From the NCBI RefSeq assembly GCF_022965805.1, contig NC_133102.1:8564885-8628884 (forward strand): a DNA stretch of 64,000 nucleotides. Reading direction: 5' to 3'. Below the pieces are notes generated by a model. The model saw nothing but the letters and a program-made list of their open reading frames with translations, searched no databases and was not told the origin of the DNA. Of this stretch, positions 1 to 11,249 are shown piece after piece (the first letter of the stretch is position 1; each line of letters opens with the position of its first letter). The position numbers and the translations under genes are program-made. This DNA comes from Primulina eburnea. Lineage: Eukaryota > Streptophyta > Magnoliopsida > Lamiales > Gesneriaceae.

Positions 1-311
1 AATAAATTGAGATATGAGTTTGATTTTTTATGCTAGTAGTTCTCCTTGAAATATATGCTCAAATTCGCAATTTATGTGCTCAATAGTGTATGAAATATAC
101 TGAAATTATTGTGATTGTATGCTTGAATTAACCTATTTTGTGCTGGAAATTATTATGCTACTGACTTGTGTTAGGTGGATTAAAACCATGATAAAGAGTT
201 GATTTCCCAACTCTTACTTTATTAAATCGAGACATGAGTTTGTATTTTTTTGTTAGTAGTTCTTCTCAGAATATATGCACAAATTCTTAATTTATATATT
301 TAATCGTGTAA
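1..311. repeat. Imperfect direct repeat, two ~90-bp copies
   Basis: A block at about 1-93 recurs at about 221-311, with a shared core of 'atgagtttg' and later 'atatatgc' then 'caaattc'. Both copies are AT-rich and diverged by substitutions and small indels. I see no coding potential. It may be the edge of a repeat that continues beyond the window start. Confidence 0.5.
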
Positions 312-334
312 GAGAAAAATTTTAAAAAATGGAT

Positions 335-480
335 CAAATAGCGACGGATTTTATTAAACCGTCGCTAATGACGAAAGTTTAGCCAGAAACCGTCGCAATA
401 TCAAATTTAGCGACGGTTGTACTTATATCCGTTGCTATATTTAAATAGCGACGGATTGTTTAAACCGTCGCTAAATACGC
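335..480. repeat. Cluster of AGCGACGG / CCGTCGCT palindromic motifs
   Basis: The motif AGCGACGG and its complement CCGTCGCT alternate several times in about 145 bp, as imperfect stem-forming palindromes such as 'tagcgacggattttatt' facing 'aaaccgtcgcta'. Inverted motif clusters of this kind occur in non-autonomous DNA transposons of many plants. I cannot name a family or define ends. The stretch 480-695 is AT-rich with no feature I can see. Confidence 0.45.
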
Positions 481-695
481 TTTTTTTTTCGACCACGGAC
501 TGTGAAACAAGTTTTTTGATGGGTCAGGGAGTTCAGTAAAAAAATTTCTGACTCAGGTACTGAACGCAAAAACTAGTTTGTGGAAGGGGATTTTTCTCCA
601 ATTCTCCCTTTTATCATACTACTAATATTTAAATTATATATTTGACATTAAAGTTCATATGGTTTTTGTTTTAACAATTTATTTGTTAAATATAA

Positions 696-1387
696 TGATG
701 CGATCCTGGCGAAATGGGTGAGCTGGGTCGGGTGCTCCACCGGATCGAATCAATAATTTATAAAGGAAAATGAGCAAGGTAGATGAACCGTGAGCTATAG
801 CTTCGACTATGACCTGCAGACAAGGAGAGGAACTCGTGAATGGGCGTCGGAGGGGTGTCCGGCGTGACCACTCCGATGCTTAAGTCAGCAGATGAAGATG
901 ATAACCAGTGTAGCTTTTAGAAAATAAAGACTACTGGTGTAAATATGTGTGATAACATATGTGTAAGGGTGAATTCTCCAGAGAGAACCAGAGAGGGGAT
1001 CCCTCAAATGAGAAGTATACCTGCTTATTTATAGGAGAAAATGAGGTAGGTACCTCGATTCCAGTGCCACCTACTAAGTATGGCACGTCGGTTGTCCATA
1101 CCCTAGCTTCTGATGACTTCTAGGACACTCCAAGCCCAAGTTGTTCTGACAGATTAGACGGCCTGTATCAATTATACTCGAGTGTGGTTCAATTCTCGAA
1201 GTGGCCCGGTTAGAATACCTCCTGGGGCTTTATATGAGAGCCCGGGCGTCTGGTTGCCCGGGGAGTAGAGTCCGAGCTTGCACTTGCTCGCCTTCAGAAG
1301 AATCTATCCTGCAAATTGATCCTGATTTGGGAATCCATTTGATATCCCGGGTCATTCATGACCCAGGCTCTTACAGGGGTATCATTA
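696..1387 (-). repeat. 3' LTR of the deleted Tat-like element
   Basis: It starts TGATGCGATCC and ends near 'ggggtatcatta', about 692 bp, close to the 686-bp LTRs of the intact element. The first 59 bp recur at 2965-3023. The right end is placed by alignment with the intact element, whose LTR ends 'ggtattatca' before the same 'cttaaatagtcggg' sequence. The terminal CA appears mutated to TA. Confidence 0.7.
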
Positions 1388-1673
1388 CCCATCCCTTAAA
1401 TAGTCGGGCTAGAGTCATACTCGCTGTCCCGATTTAGTCATGCTTGGATTCCCAAAGAGATGATCAATCTAGTTTATAAAAGCATCGGGAGCTTCATGTC
1501 TCCCAGAGATGGGATGAGGAGTCGGAGTCTCGTGTCTCATGGACTTGAGATAATACGCCAGGAACTTTCAATAAGTAGTCGGGATATTGAGCTCTAAACC
1601 GGATAAAAATCTCTGTACTTAGTAGATGACCGAGGTTCGGTTCCCTGGGCCAGGGTACGGGTCTCTAGACTTA

Positions 1674-2280
1674 CAAATAACCAAGGCGCGGAGCCTTGGG
1701 CCGGGGAGCATGTCCCGGGACCTAGGAATGGTCGAGGTGTGTGGCCCCGAGCCAGGGTGTAGTGCCCTGGGCTTTTAAGAACCAAGATGCGGAGCCTTGG
1801 GCCGGGGAGCATGTCCCGGGACTTGGGAATGGTCGAGGTGTGTTGCCCCGAGCCAGGGTGTAGTGCCCTGGGCTTTTAAGAACCAAGGTGCGGAGCCTTG
1901 GGCCGGGGAGCATGTCTCGGGACTTGGGAATGGTCGAGGTGTGTTGCCCCGAGACAGGGTGTAGTGCCCTGGGCTTTTAAGAACCAAGGTGCGGAGCCTT
2001 GGGCCGGGGAGCATGTCCCGGGACTTGGGAATGGTCGAGGTGTGTGGCCCCGAGCCAGGGTGTAGTGCCTTGGGCTTTTAAGAACCAAGGTGCGGAGCCT
2101 TGGGCCGGGGAGCATGTCCCGGGACTTGGGAATGGTCGAGGTGTGTGGCCCCGAGCCAGGGTGTAGTGCCCTGGGCTTTTAAGAACCAAGGTGCGGAGCC
2201 TTGGGCCGGGGAGCATGTCCCGGGACTTGGGAATGGTCGAGGTGTGTGGCCCCGAGCCAGGGTGTAGTGCCCTGGGCTTA
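1674..2280. repeat. 101-bp tandem array, about 6 copies
   Basis: A GC-rich unit beginning 'accaaggtgcggagccttgg' repeats every 101 bp. Copies differ at only a few bases. All minus-strand open frames here (a proline-rich peptide repeated per unit) are by-products of the repeat. The array lies in the 3' non-coding part of the Tat-like element, where Retand-type elements are known to carry amplified tandem repeats. Confidence 0.9.
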
Positions 2281-2329
2281 GATAATGGTGCCGAGGCGTC
2301 ATGCCTCCCGGTCTTTAAATAAGAATACC

Positions 2330-2600
2330 GGGGCCTCATATCTCCCGGACTCAAGATACTGTGTCGGGGCCTCGTCTCTCCCGGACTTTAAGATAATGTG
2401 TCGGAGCCTCATATCTCTCCCGGACTTTAAGATAATGTGCCGGAGCCTGATATCTCTCCCGGACTTTAAGATAATGTGCCGGAGCCTGATATCTCCCGGA
2501 CTTTCAAGAAGGTGCCGTGGTGGCCTGCATGGTATGCCCGGGTGCTCTGGTATGTCTGCCCGGGCTGTCAAGAATGTGTCGGGGCCTCATGTCTCCCGGA
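2330..2600. repeat. Degenerate ~38-bp tandem repeats
   Basis: Four to five copies of a unit containing 'ccggactttaagataatgtg' and 'gagcctcatatctc' follow the 101-bp array inside the same element. Spacing varies by one or two bases, so this is an older or shorter array than its neighbour. Confidence 0.75.
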
Positions 2601-2947
2601 CTTTCAATTTTTCCTCTCCTCCTGTTATATTAGTTTTATTAAAAACCAAATCACTAACCTGGAAATACTGAATCAGAATTCATTCTCGGTAGAGTGAAAC
2701 TTCTCTGGTTGAGCTAAATTAGTTGACTAATATAGTTGTATGCTACTGAGTGCATAGCAAATGCTTTTCCACGGCAATCCGGGATAGCTGCTGAGCTTTG
2801 AGCCCATATAAAATCCACATACAAGATCTGAGTGACGCGCTGGTCGGACTTGTATGTTTGCCAAACAGAGTTGGGCTTACTGAGGTGCCGAGCAAAGTTG
2901 GACTTGTTTTTGAATGAAAACCATATCTTCGTCTCGAGCTCAAGTTT

Positions 2948-3023
2948 CCCACAGACGGCGCCAATAATGCGATCCTGGCGAAATGGGTGAGCTGGGTCGG
3001 ATGCTCCACCGGATCGAATCAAT
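2948..3023 (-). other. Primer-binding site remnant plus 59-bp 5' LTR fragment
   Basis: On the minus strand, TGGCGCCGTCTGTGGG directly follows the LTR edge, exactly as at 48161-48177 in the intact Tat element. The adjacent 59 bp repeat the first 59 bp of the LTR at 696, with two substitutions, then homology stops. Confidence 0.7.
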
Positions 3024-3125
3024 TTTAATCTATTAATTTTTTAAAGAAAAATGTCATTTTTATCGTGTGTATTATTTTTTAAAGCAATCAATTTTATCGT
3101 ATGTGATACTTTTAATGAGTAGGTC

Positions 3126-3291
3126 ACTTGTGAAACGATCTCAAAAAATTTTTATCTGTGAGACAGATCAACCCTACCGATATTTACGATAAAAAGTAAT
3201 ACTCTTAGAATAAAAAGTAATATTTTTTCATAGATGATCCAAATAAGAGATCTGTCTCACAAAATACGACCACTGAAATGTCTCACACAAG
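3126..3291. mobile_element. MITE-like element, GTGAGAC...GTCTCAC family
   Basis: The termini resemble inverted GTGAGAC(G) / GTCTCAC. The inside carries 'aaaaagtaat' twice and 'agatctgtctcacaaaat'. Related copies lie at 3565-3720, 6124-6280 and 33009-33303. There is no coding sequence, and no clear target duplication was resolved. Confidence 0.6.
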
Positions 3292-3395
3292 TTTTTGTAA
3301 TTTTTAATTATGTTGTTTCGTTGAATCAACTATATTCTTGTAATTATGTTGTTCTGATCAATTTTAGTCATTTTCGCTAAAATCATGCAGCTACA

Positions 3396-5539
3396 TAGCT
3401 AATATATTTGATAAAATTTATAATTAGTTGTCAAATATGTGTGCATATCTAGAAATTTTTTTAACTATATATTTACAAAAATTTAACAATATCACAATAT
3501 GACATTTTAAAATTTCAATCATTATTTTGTTAGGTAATCCATATATATCACGTTAATAGGTTTATAGTGAGACGGTATCATAAATCTTTGTCTGCGAGGC
3601 CTTACTCATATTCATAATAATAAGTAATAATTTTGGGATAAAAGGTAATATTTCTTTGTGGATGAGCCAAATAGAAGATCTGTCTCATAAAATTGATTTG
3701 TTACACCGTTTCACAAAAGTCTTTGTGTTATCACATTGATACACTTGCATGCATACAAAAGAGTATGTTTGGTGGCGGTTTATCTACACGAGAAGTTATA
3801 ATTATCTTTCGAAACGATGATTGTCTTTTCATATGTGAAGCGTGCATACATAATAATATATATAGATAATATGAGAATTTATTAAAATATGTTTAGTATC
3901 ATTTTTTTATTAAATAAAAGATATAATATTTTGTAGTTTGAGGAAAAAAAACATTTTTGATTTATAAAAAATACAATGACATTAAAATTAGTTATTTTAA
4001 GTTTCTTGAATTTTTTTTGAATGGCATAGAACTCGCTGCAAGTATCCTTTGTTGTGCAATAAGTAAACTCACGGGCTAACGCTATAGTGTATCATCACAC
4101 TAGCTAAGTAAACAACACTGGTCAAGCACTGTGTGACAAGCCCAGTCAAGAAAGTATTGGTAGAGAGAATCAAAATATCGGAGTTCTGACAATTAGCCAA
4201 GTACTTACTTACTCCATCAACTCGAACACTTTTTGAGAGCGCACCATCAACTTTAATAATAAAGCATAGGTATGTATAGTTTCCCATTAAATTTCATTAA
4301 ACCAATATTATCAATGGATTCTTAATTATTTGGCTAAGGGTCACCCGTCGATTTCTATTAGCCCAACTGGTTGAAAGAAGACGGATAGTTAGCAATAATA
4401 TTATGATTTATAACGCAATTAAAGGTTTTAAATGAATTGTCAATTGATCGCAAGTCGGTGTTTTCAAAATCAAATCAGAGTAGACTTGTTGGTTCGACTA
4501 GGAACCCGTCACGAGTCCAGTTCGAAACATCATAAAAATTCATTTAGCGATCAAAGCGATCAAAACTGATCAAAAACCGGTCGAACCGGCTATGAACCTC
4601 GATTTTATATTTATTTTTAAAAATAATTTTTTAAACCTTAAATTTAATATTTTGTTATTTATATACATGATTATTTGAAATTTGGACTTCGTTAGACAAA
4701 TTATTTTATTAATAATATAATTTATTTAATTTACTTTTTTGTTTTCAAATATATATAACTATAATTGTTATTTTGAATATATGCGTATAGTTAAGTTATT
4801 TAGGGTTTAAACTTTGGTAAATAATTTTTTTGTATATCTATATACATTTTATACGTAAGTTTAGATTTTAAACGTGGATAACTATATCATTTTTATTATT
4901 TACATACACATTTAAAATATTTATAATTTAAATTATATATTTATTATGTTTTATTAATATTTTATACAATATAACGATTTTTCAGTCCGATCCTCGGTTC
5001 AACCGACCAGACCGATTGAACTGAATCACCGGTCCGATTATGAAAATATTATAAAGAAAATATAAAATAATATATAGTTGAATGAATTGTCTGGAATTCT
5101 TGCAACATCTAAAAAAATTAATTATTCACTTTATATTTTACACGTTAAAAAATCAATTTTTTTCCTTAACCCGAATTTTGTTTATGTTCAATTTAATTCA
5201 CACCCTGACATTAGTTTCATGTCGATTCTGATTCTTCATAAAAGATTTCGGTATTTGATAGACAATTATAATTTATTCTGGACACACATACCTTAATATT
5301 TTAGTCGAATCCAAAATTACTTTTCACACCATTTACAGTTCTCAAACTCTATCTTTTACAAGAGTAATATCTCACATGTCTTATTCACATGACGTTATTC
5401 TTTATAATTAATGATTAAAATTTTTAACTGTTTCACATCCGTTGGATAAAGTTATTGGGAGTTATATATATATATACACATGGACAATCCTCCTCACTTG
5501 AGCTAGCTTTTGAAGTTGAGCTAAATATAAGTCTCAATC
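3396..5539. repeat. Direct duplication, copy A (2.1 kb)
   Basis: This block is repeated in the same orientation at 5958-8094 with a few percent substitutions plus small indels. It contains a MITE (3565-3720), an open frame of 72 codons on the minus strand (4069-4287) conserved in both copies, and paired sequences rich in 'accggtcgaaccgg' and 'ccggtccgatt' suggesting another degenerate transposon. I recognise no gene. The conserved short frame could simply reflect recent duplication. Confidence 0.85.
3565..3720. mobile_element. MITE copy within duplication A
   Basis: It has 'tagtgagacgg' at the left and 'ttacaccgtttcac' at the right, with the family's internal 'aagtaataattttggga' and 'gatctgtctcataaaatt'. 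The corresponding copy in duplication B is at 6124-6280. Confidence 0.6.
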
Positions 5540-5957
5540 AAAGTTAGTACATGGAAACCAAAATTTCAATATGGTTGTTTTAAATATTAATCATGATAAC
5601 TTGTTTGGGTGCAATAAAGTAGATCAATTGAAATATAGCGTTTGTGTTGTTGTTCGATTTAAAATATTTGATTATTGTTATCAATTATAGTTTTTGGTAA
5701 AATAAACAATGATTGGTTCTATGATTAAGCGTGTGCAGTTGGTTATAACATAACAGAACGAACTGAAATTAGCAAAACAAAAAAAACTGAATTTTAATCG
5801 AACCGATCAAATTTAGCAATTAAGATGATAAAACCGAACCAGTAAAAAATTGACAACCAAAATAACTGATTTTTTTAAGTAAAAAAAAAAAACTAGAATT
5901 TCAGAAAAATTTGTCACTCTTCGTGTAATTTTTTATTGAGTTGTTGGCTGATTTAAA

Positions 5958-8094
5958 AGCTAATGTATTTGACAAAATTTATAATTATGTTGTCAAATAT
6001 ACGTGTATATCTAGAAATTTTTTTAACTACATATTAAAAAAATTTAACAATATCACAATATGACATTTTAAAATTTCAATCATTATTTTGTTAGGTAATC
6101 CATTTTTATCACAAGTAGGTTTATAGTAAGACGGTCTCACAAACCTCTATCTGCGAGACCTTACTCATATTTATAATAATAAGTAATAATTTTGAGATAA
6201 AAAGTAATATTTCTTTAAGGATGACCCAAATAGAAGATCTGTCTAACAAAATTGATTAGTTACACTGTCTCACAAAAATCTTTGTGTTATCACATTGATA
6301 CACTTGCATGCATACAAAAGAGTGTGTTTGGTGGCGGTTTATCTACACGAGAAGTGATAATTATCTTTCGAAACGATGTCTTTTCATATGTGATGCGCGC
6401 ATACATAATAATATATAGATGATATGAGAATTTATTAAAATATGTATAATGTCATTTTTTATTAAATAAAAGATATAATATTTTGTAGTTCGAGGAAAAA
6501 AATCATTTTTGATTTATAAAAAATACAATGACATTAAAATTAGTTATTTTAAGTTTCTCGAATTTTTTTTGAATGACATAGAACTCGCTGCAAGTGTCCT
6601 TTGTTGTGCAATAAGTAAACTCACGGGCTAACGCTATAGTCTATTATCACACTAGCTAAGTAAACAACACTGGTCAAGAACTGTGTGACAAGCCCAGTCA
6701 AGAAAGTATTGGTAGAGAGAATCAAAATATCGGAGTTCTGACAATTAGCCAAGTACTTACTTACTCCATCAACTCGAACACTTTTTGAGAGCGCACCATC
6801 AACTTTAATAATAAAGCATAGGTATGTATAGTTTCCCATTAAATTTCATTAAACCAATATTATCAATGGATTCTTAATTATTTGGCTAAGGGTCACCCGT
6901 CGATTTCTATTAGCCCAACTGGTTGAAAGAAGACGGATAGTTAGCCATAATATTATGATTTATAACGCAATTAAAGGTTTTAAATGGATTGTCACTTGAT
7001 TGCAAGTCGGTGTTTTCAAAATCAAATCAGAGCAGACTTGTCGGTTCGACTAGGAACCCGTCATGAGTCCAGTTCGAAACACTTTAAAAATTCATTTAGC
7101 GATCAAAGCGATCAAAACTGATCAAAAACCGGTCGAACCGGCTATGAACCTCGATTATTTATTTATTTTTAAAAATAATTTTTTAAACCTTAAATTTAAT
7201 ATTTTGTTATTTATATACATGATTATTTGAAATTTGGACTTCGTTAGACATATTATTTTATTAATAATATAATTTATAATAATTTACTTTTTTGTTTTTA
7301 AAAAATATATAACTATAATTGTTATTTTGAATATATGCGTATAGTTAAGTTATTTAACTTTGGTAAATAATTTTTTGGTAAATAATTTTTTTGTATATCT
7401 ATATACATTTTATACGTAAGTTTAGATTTTAAACTTGCATAACTATATCCTTTTTATTATTTACATACACATTTAAAATATTTATAATTTAAATTATATA
7501 TTTATTATTTTATATAATATAACGATTTTTCAGCCCGATCCTCAGTTCAACCGGTCAGACCGATTGAACTGAATCATCGGTCCGATTATGAAAATGTTAT
7601 AAAGAAAATATAAAATAATATATAGTTGAATAAGTTGTCTGGAATTATTGTAACATCTAAAAAAATTAATTATTCACTTTATATTTTACACAGTTAAAAA
7701 ATCAATTTTTTTCATTAACCCGAATTTTGTTTCTGTTCAATTTAATTCACACCTGACATTAGTTTCATGTCGATTCTGATTCTTCATAAAAGATTTCGGC
7801 ATTTGATAGACAATTATAATTTATTCTGGACACACATACCTTAATATTTTAGTTGAATCCAAAATTACTTTTCACACCATTTACAGTTCACAATATACTA
7901 TCAAACTCTATCTTTTACAAGACTAATATCTCACCTGTCTGATTCACATGACGTTATTCTTTATAATTAATGATTAATTTTTTTAAATGTTCCACATTCG
8001 TTGGATTAAGTTATTGGGAGTTATATATATGTACTTGGACAATCCTCCTCACTTGAGCTAGCTTTTGAAGTTGAGCTAAGTATAAGTCTCAATC
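5958..8094. repeat. Direct duplication, copy B (2.1 kb)
   Basis: Second copy of the 3396-5539 block, offset by about 2.55 kb. Copies A and B are separated by about 420 bp of AT-rich sequence. The conserved 72-codon minus-strand frame lies at 6621-6839 and differs from copy A at only a few residues. Copy B continues into the TRIM-like array, whereas copy A stops in the middle of the first TRIM-like unit. Confidence 0.85.
6124..6280. mobile_element. MITE copy within duplication B
   Basis: It carries 'tagtaagacggtctcac' at the left end and 'acactgtctcac' at the right end, and is co-linear with the MITE at 3565-3720. It was therefore present before the segment duplicated. Confidence 0.6.
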
Positions 8095-8690
8095 TTATCA
8101 TGATATCAAAGCCAAGATTCACTGTTATGTGTTGGACTGATTTATGAGTCACCCAATAAGGTCTTGTAAAAACTTCATGATCCAGTCGTTTGTTCTTGGG
8201 CACGAGGATGTGTGTGTTAAATGTCCCACATCAGCCTAATTAAATCATGGAGAGCTGTATATATGAACTTGAACAATACTCCCCCTTGAGCTGATTTTTG
8301 GGGTTGAGTTAGATTCAAAACTTAATCTTAACATGATATTAGAGATAAGACTCGTAATTATGTGTTGGACTGTCCTATGGGCCACATAATAATGTCTAAT
8401 AAAAACTTTACATTCTAGTTGTTTGTTCCTAAGCGCGAGGGATATGTTAAATATCTCACATTGGTTGAATTAAGTATGTTATTAGGAGTTGTATATATGG
8501 ACTTAGGACAATCTTCTCATTGAGTTAGCTTTTTTGTGTTTGAATTATGTTTAATTCTCAATCTTAATATGATATTAGAGACAATACTCATTATTATGAG
8601 TTGTACTGCCCTATGGTCCACCCGATAATGTTTTGTAAAAACTTCACGCTCTAGTTGTTCGTTCCTAGACGTGTGAAGAGTGTTAAATGT
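7990..8690. mobile_element. Three tandem ~230-bp TRIM-like units
   Basis: Three diverged units (about 7990-8223, 8224-8452 and 8453-8690) each contain 'gttaaat' followed by 'cacat', then 'gagctagctttt' or a variant. Each has a 'catgatattagag'-like sequence resembling the initiator-Met primer-binding site TGGTATCAGAG. LTR-like and internal segments alternate. This is the organisation of a terminal-repeat retrotransposon in miniature amplified in tandem by unequal recombination. There is no coding capacity. The LTR assignment is inference from pattern. Confidence 0.5.
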
Positions 8691-8699
8691 CTAACATAA

Positions 8700-10650
8700 G
8701 CTTATGAGATCGGTTAGAGGGATAATCGTTGAGCTACAATAGCTCGATTCTTGAAATATTGAACACCGATTAATTAAATTGAGTTTGATTTTCAAATCAA
8801 GAAAAAGACACTCGAAATAATCCTTCATATAAACCGATTAAATATTTTGTAAAGTATTTAAAATATATGCAAGTTGAATGAGTAAAATATTTTGGTTGAA
8901 GCATTTTATCAAATATTTTGTATGCAATATTTTGATATTTGAAGAACACATAAAATGGCTCAATAATGCATATTTAAAATAATGGAATGATAGTAAATGC
9001 AATAAACAAATATACACAAATTTATTTATGGTTGTTAGGAGATTTCAAATGCTCCTACGGCATACCTTCTTCTCCTTGGGAAAGATCCATTAGAAGACTT
9101 TGATTTATACAACACCTTGTACAAACCCACTCCATAAGGGTAGCACCCAACTAGAACTCCTAGCACTCAAGATTGCATGTAGCGCCTCACAATCAGCATA
9201 TTGTTTAATATCTCATATGCAAAGACTACAAACATATAGTTTTATGTGTTTGTGTGAAGACCCATTCTATTAATATTTGAAGTTCAACTCTCTTGTATAT
9301 GTGTGAATGATTGTGTGTGAGGAATTTATCATTTACAGTGTACATCTCAAATATATCCTCACACAAGGGCTTGTTCTCTCAACTAGGCGGTTTCTTCATG
9401 CTAAATACACATGCTTTGAATCCTCTTCAAAAGCTCTTGTTTGATCTTCAAGATATTGTATTTATAAGCTCCAACAATGATATATATGTTAGATACAAAA
9501 ATATGACCGTTTGGAAAGTTTATGTACTATTTCTGAAATTGCAACGGTCAAATTCGCTTTTCTGAACATTTTCCCGAGTGGTCAACTCCGGTCAACTGGT
9601 TCAGTTCATCTGGTATGCTGAAATCAGCCTAGCTGATTTCAATTTGTGCAGAACCAGTAACTTCATCGTCATTTATCAGCATCTTAAGCTTCGATTTAGA
9701 CTTTGACTTTTGAAGATGATTTGTAGATCATCGTCTTATGTTTCCAACGTAAACTGAATCACTTCATTTCAATAAACGAGCTGAGAGATATGAAAAAACT
9801 ACGTCAATTGCTCATACCAAACTGATTGTTGTTTTCGTGCAATCAGTTTGGTAATTTAGCGATCAGTTATACCTTGATAACATCCGATTTTGTCCAACTG
9901 ACGTGAAATACGACTTGTTCCAAATTGAGTTTTCTGATCAGTCCAATTCGCAGATTGTAATTTGAATAATCCAGATGAGAGACATCATCAAAACACCTCA
10001 TCAATACAGTTTAGAAGCCGCTTTCTCTCAGTGTGTGGAACATTCTTGTTCAGTTCTCACACACACACTCACTCTCAAAACCACTCAAATACCGTTTTGC
10101 ACAAAGACGTTAAACTTGTGTATGTAGTCTTTCTCACATAGACATTAAAAAATTGTTGACTGGAAGGTGCTTCTTCAGTCTAGTCTAGGAGTTCGGTTAA
10201 GGCAGTGGGTAAGTCCTAAGCTGGGTGGTTTTGTACAAGTTGTTGTATAGATCAACGTCTTCTAGTGAATCCTACCCGAGATGGTAGAAGGGGTGGCGTA
10301 GGAGCAGTTGAAGTCTCCGAATATCCATAAACATATATTGTGTACTTAACTTTTTAACTATCGTTTTCAAATTGATTTAATTAGTTAAAGCATCCGTTGG
10401 TTCAGTTCTCACCATAACTGAACGAATGAATGCAAAAACTAATCTAGTCTTTTGTTTATTCAGTTACACAAGATATACAAATATATCAGTGTTTCTTAAC
10501 GAATGATTATTTCGAGTGTTTTCCGCTTGGTTCTACACCAAACTCAATCTAATTCATCGGTGTAGACATTCTTAGAATACGAGCTATTGCAGCTCTTGGA
10601 AAATATTTTATTTGAAACACCTCAAGGTGCTCTGCATTAGATCCAACAGT
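8700..10650. repeat. 1.9-kb block bounded by ~100-bp inverted repeats
   Basis: Sequence at 8729-8830 ('gagctacaatagctcg', later 'cactcgaaataatc') is the inverted counterpart of about 10490-10600 ('cgagctattgcagctc'). The two arms match imperfectly over about 100 bp. Between them I see no gene, only AT-rich DNA with many cagtt/aactg-type words. It could be a non-autonomous DNA transposon or two opposed fragments of one retrotransposon LTR. Confidence 0.45.
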
Positions 10651-11249
10651 ATGTCATTTCTATGCATATTGATATGTATAAGTGCCAGCATGCTGAGTTA
10701 TATAAATTCACGTAGCTCATGTATTACAGGATCAAGTAATGAAGGTGAGTAAGATGTCGGTTCACCAATGGATTCCTGTGAAGTGTCTTACCTGGACATG
10801 TATTGTCATGGCTTCCGCATATATGCATTATGGTTTATTTTAAGTTAGGGTTTGAAATAAATTTTATGTTGTCTATGTCTATATATATAAAGCTGAAGGT
10901 GTGTGTTCATATATAGAATGGATTGAGAAAAACCGTAGAAAAATATTTGTCTTATGATCATGTTGATGTAGATGTGTTTATGTTATATAAGTAAGTTGTA
11001 GGATATAATTTATGCAAATTTAATTATTGCTTGGATTTTGAATCGTCCGAAATACAGAGAAATCATGTCAAAATTTTTATAAACCATCAAATTAGTGCTC
11101 ATATGTTAGAATGTTCCAGGATATAGGTATATCCATCAAACTCTATTTTAATTATGAGTGTATTTATCATTAGTCACGTCAAGCATAGAAGAAGGGTGTT
11201 ACATAGGTTGAAGTTGTAAAACGAATTGGCAAATTAGTCGAGGAGCTTA

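Larger units (their letters stand above)
696..3023 (-). mobile_element. Deleted, non-autonomous Tat-like LTR element
   Basis: The element runs on the minus strand. Its 3' LTR is at 696-1387. Next come sequences related to the 3' part of the full Tat element at 37-48 kb, then tandem arrays (1674-2280 and 2330-2600). A leader with the primer-binding-type sequence TGGCGCCGTCTGTGGG (complement within 2948-2964) follows, and then only the first 59 bp of the second LTR (2965-3023). No gag, protease, RT or integrase remains. Shared LTR blocks such as 'actccgatgcttaagtcagc', and the downstream 'ttaaatagtcgggctagag', show kinship to the 37-48 kb element. I infer a large internal deletion and truncation of the 5' LTR. 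Confidence 0.75.

Noticed and set aside
1674..2280. Possible CRISPR-like array of regular repeats
   Set aside because: Units are contiguous 101-bp copies with no unique spacers, in a plant genome.
1594..2354. Series of overlapping proline-rich minus-strand ORFs
   Set aside because: They are repeated readings of the same 101-bp tandem unit, with no start context or relatives; the repeat explains them.
4069..4287. 72-codon minus-strand ORF as a real gene
   Set aside because: Conserved only because the surrounding DNA is duplicated (copy at 6621-6839); no domain or promoter evidence.
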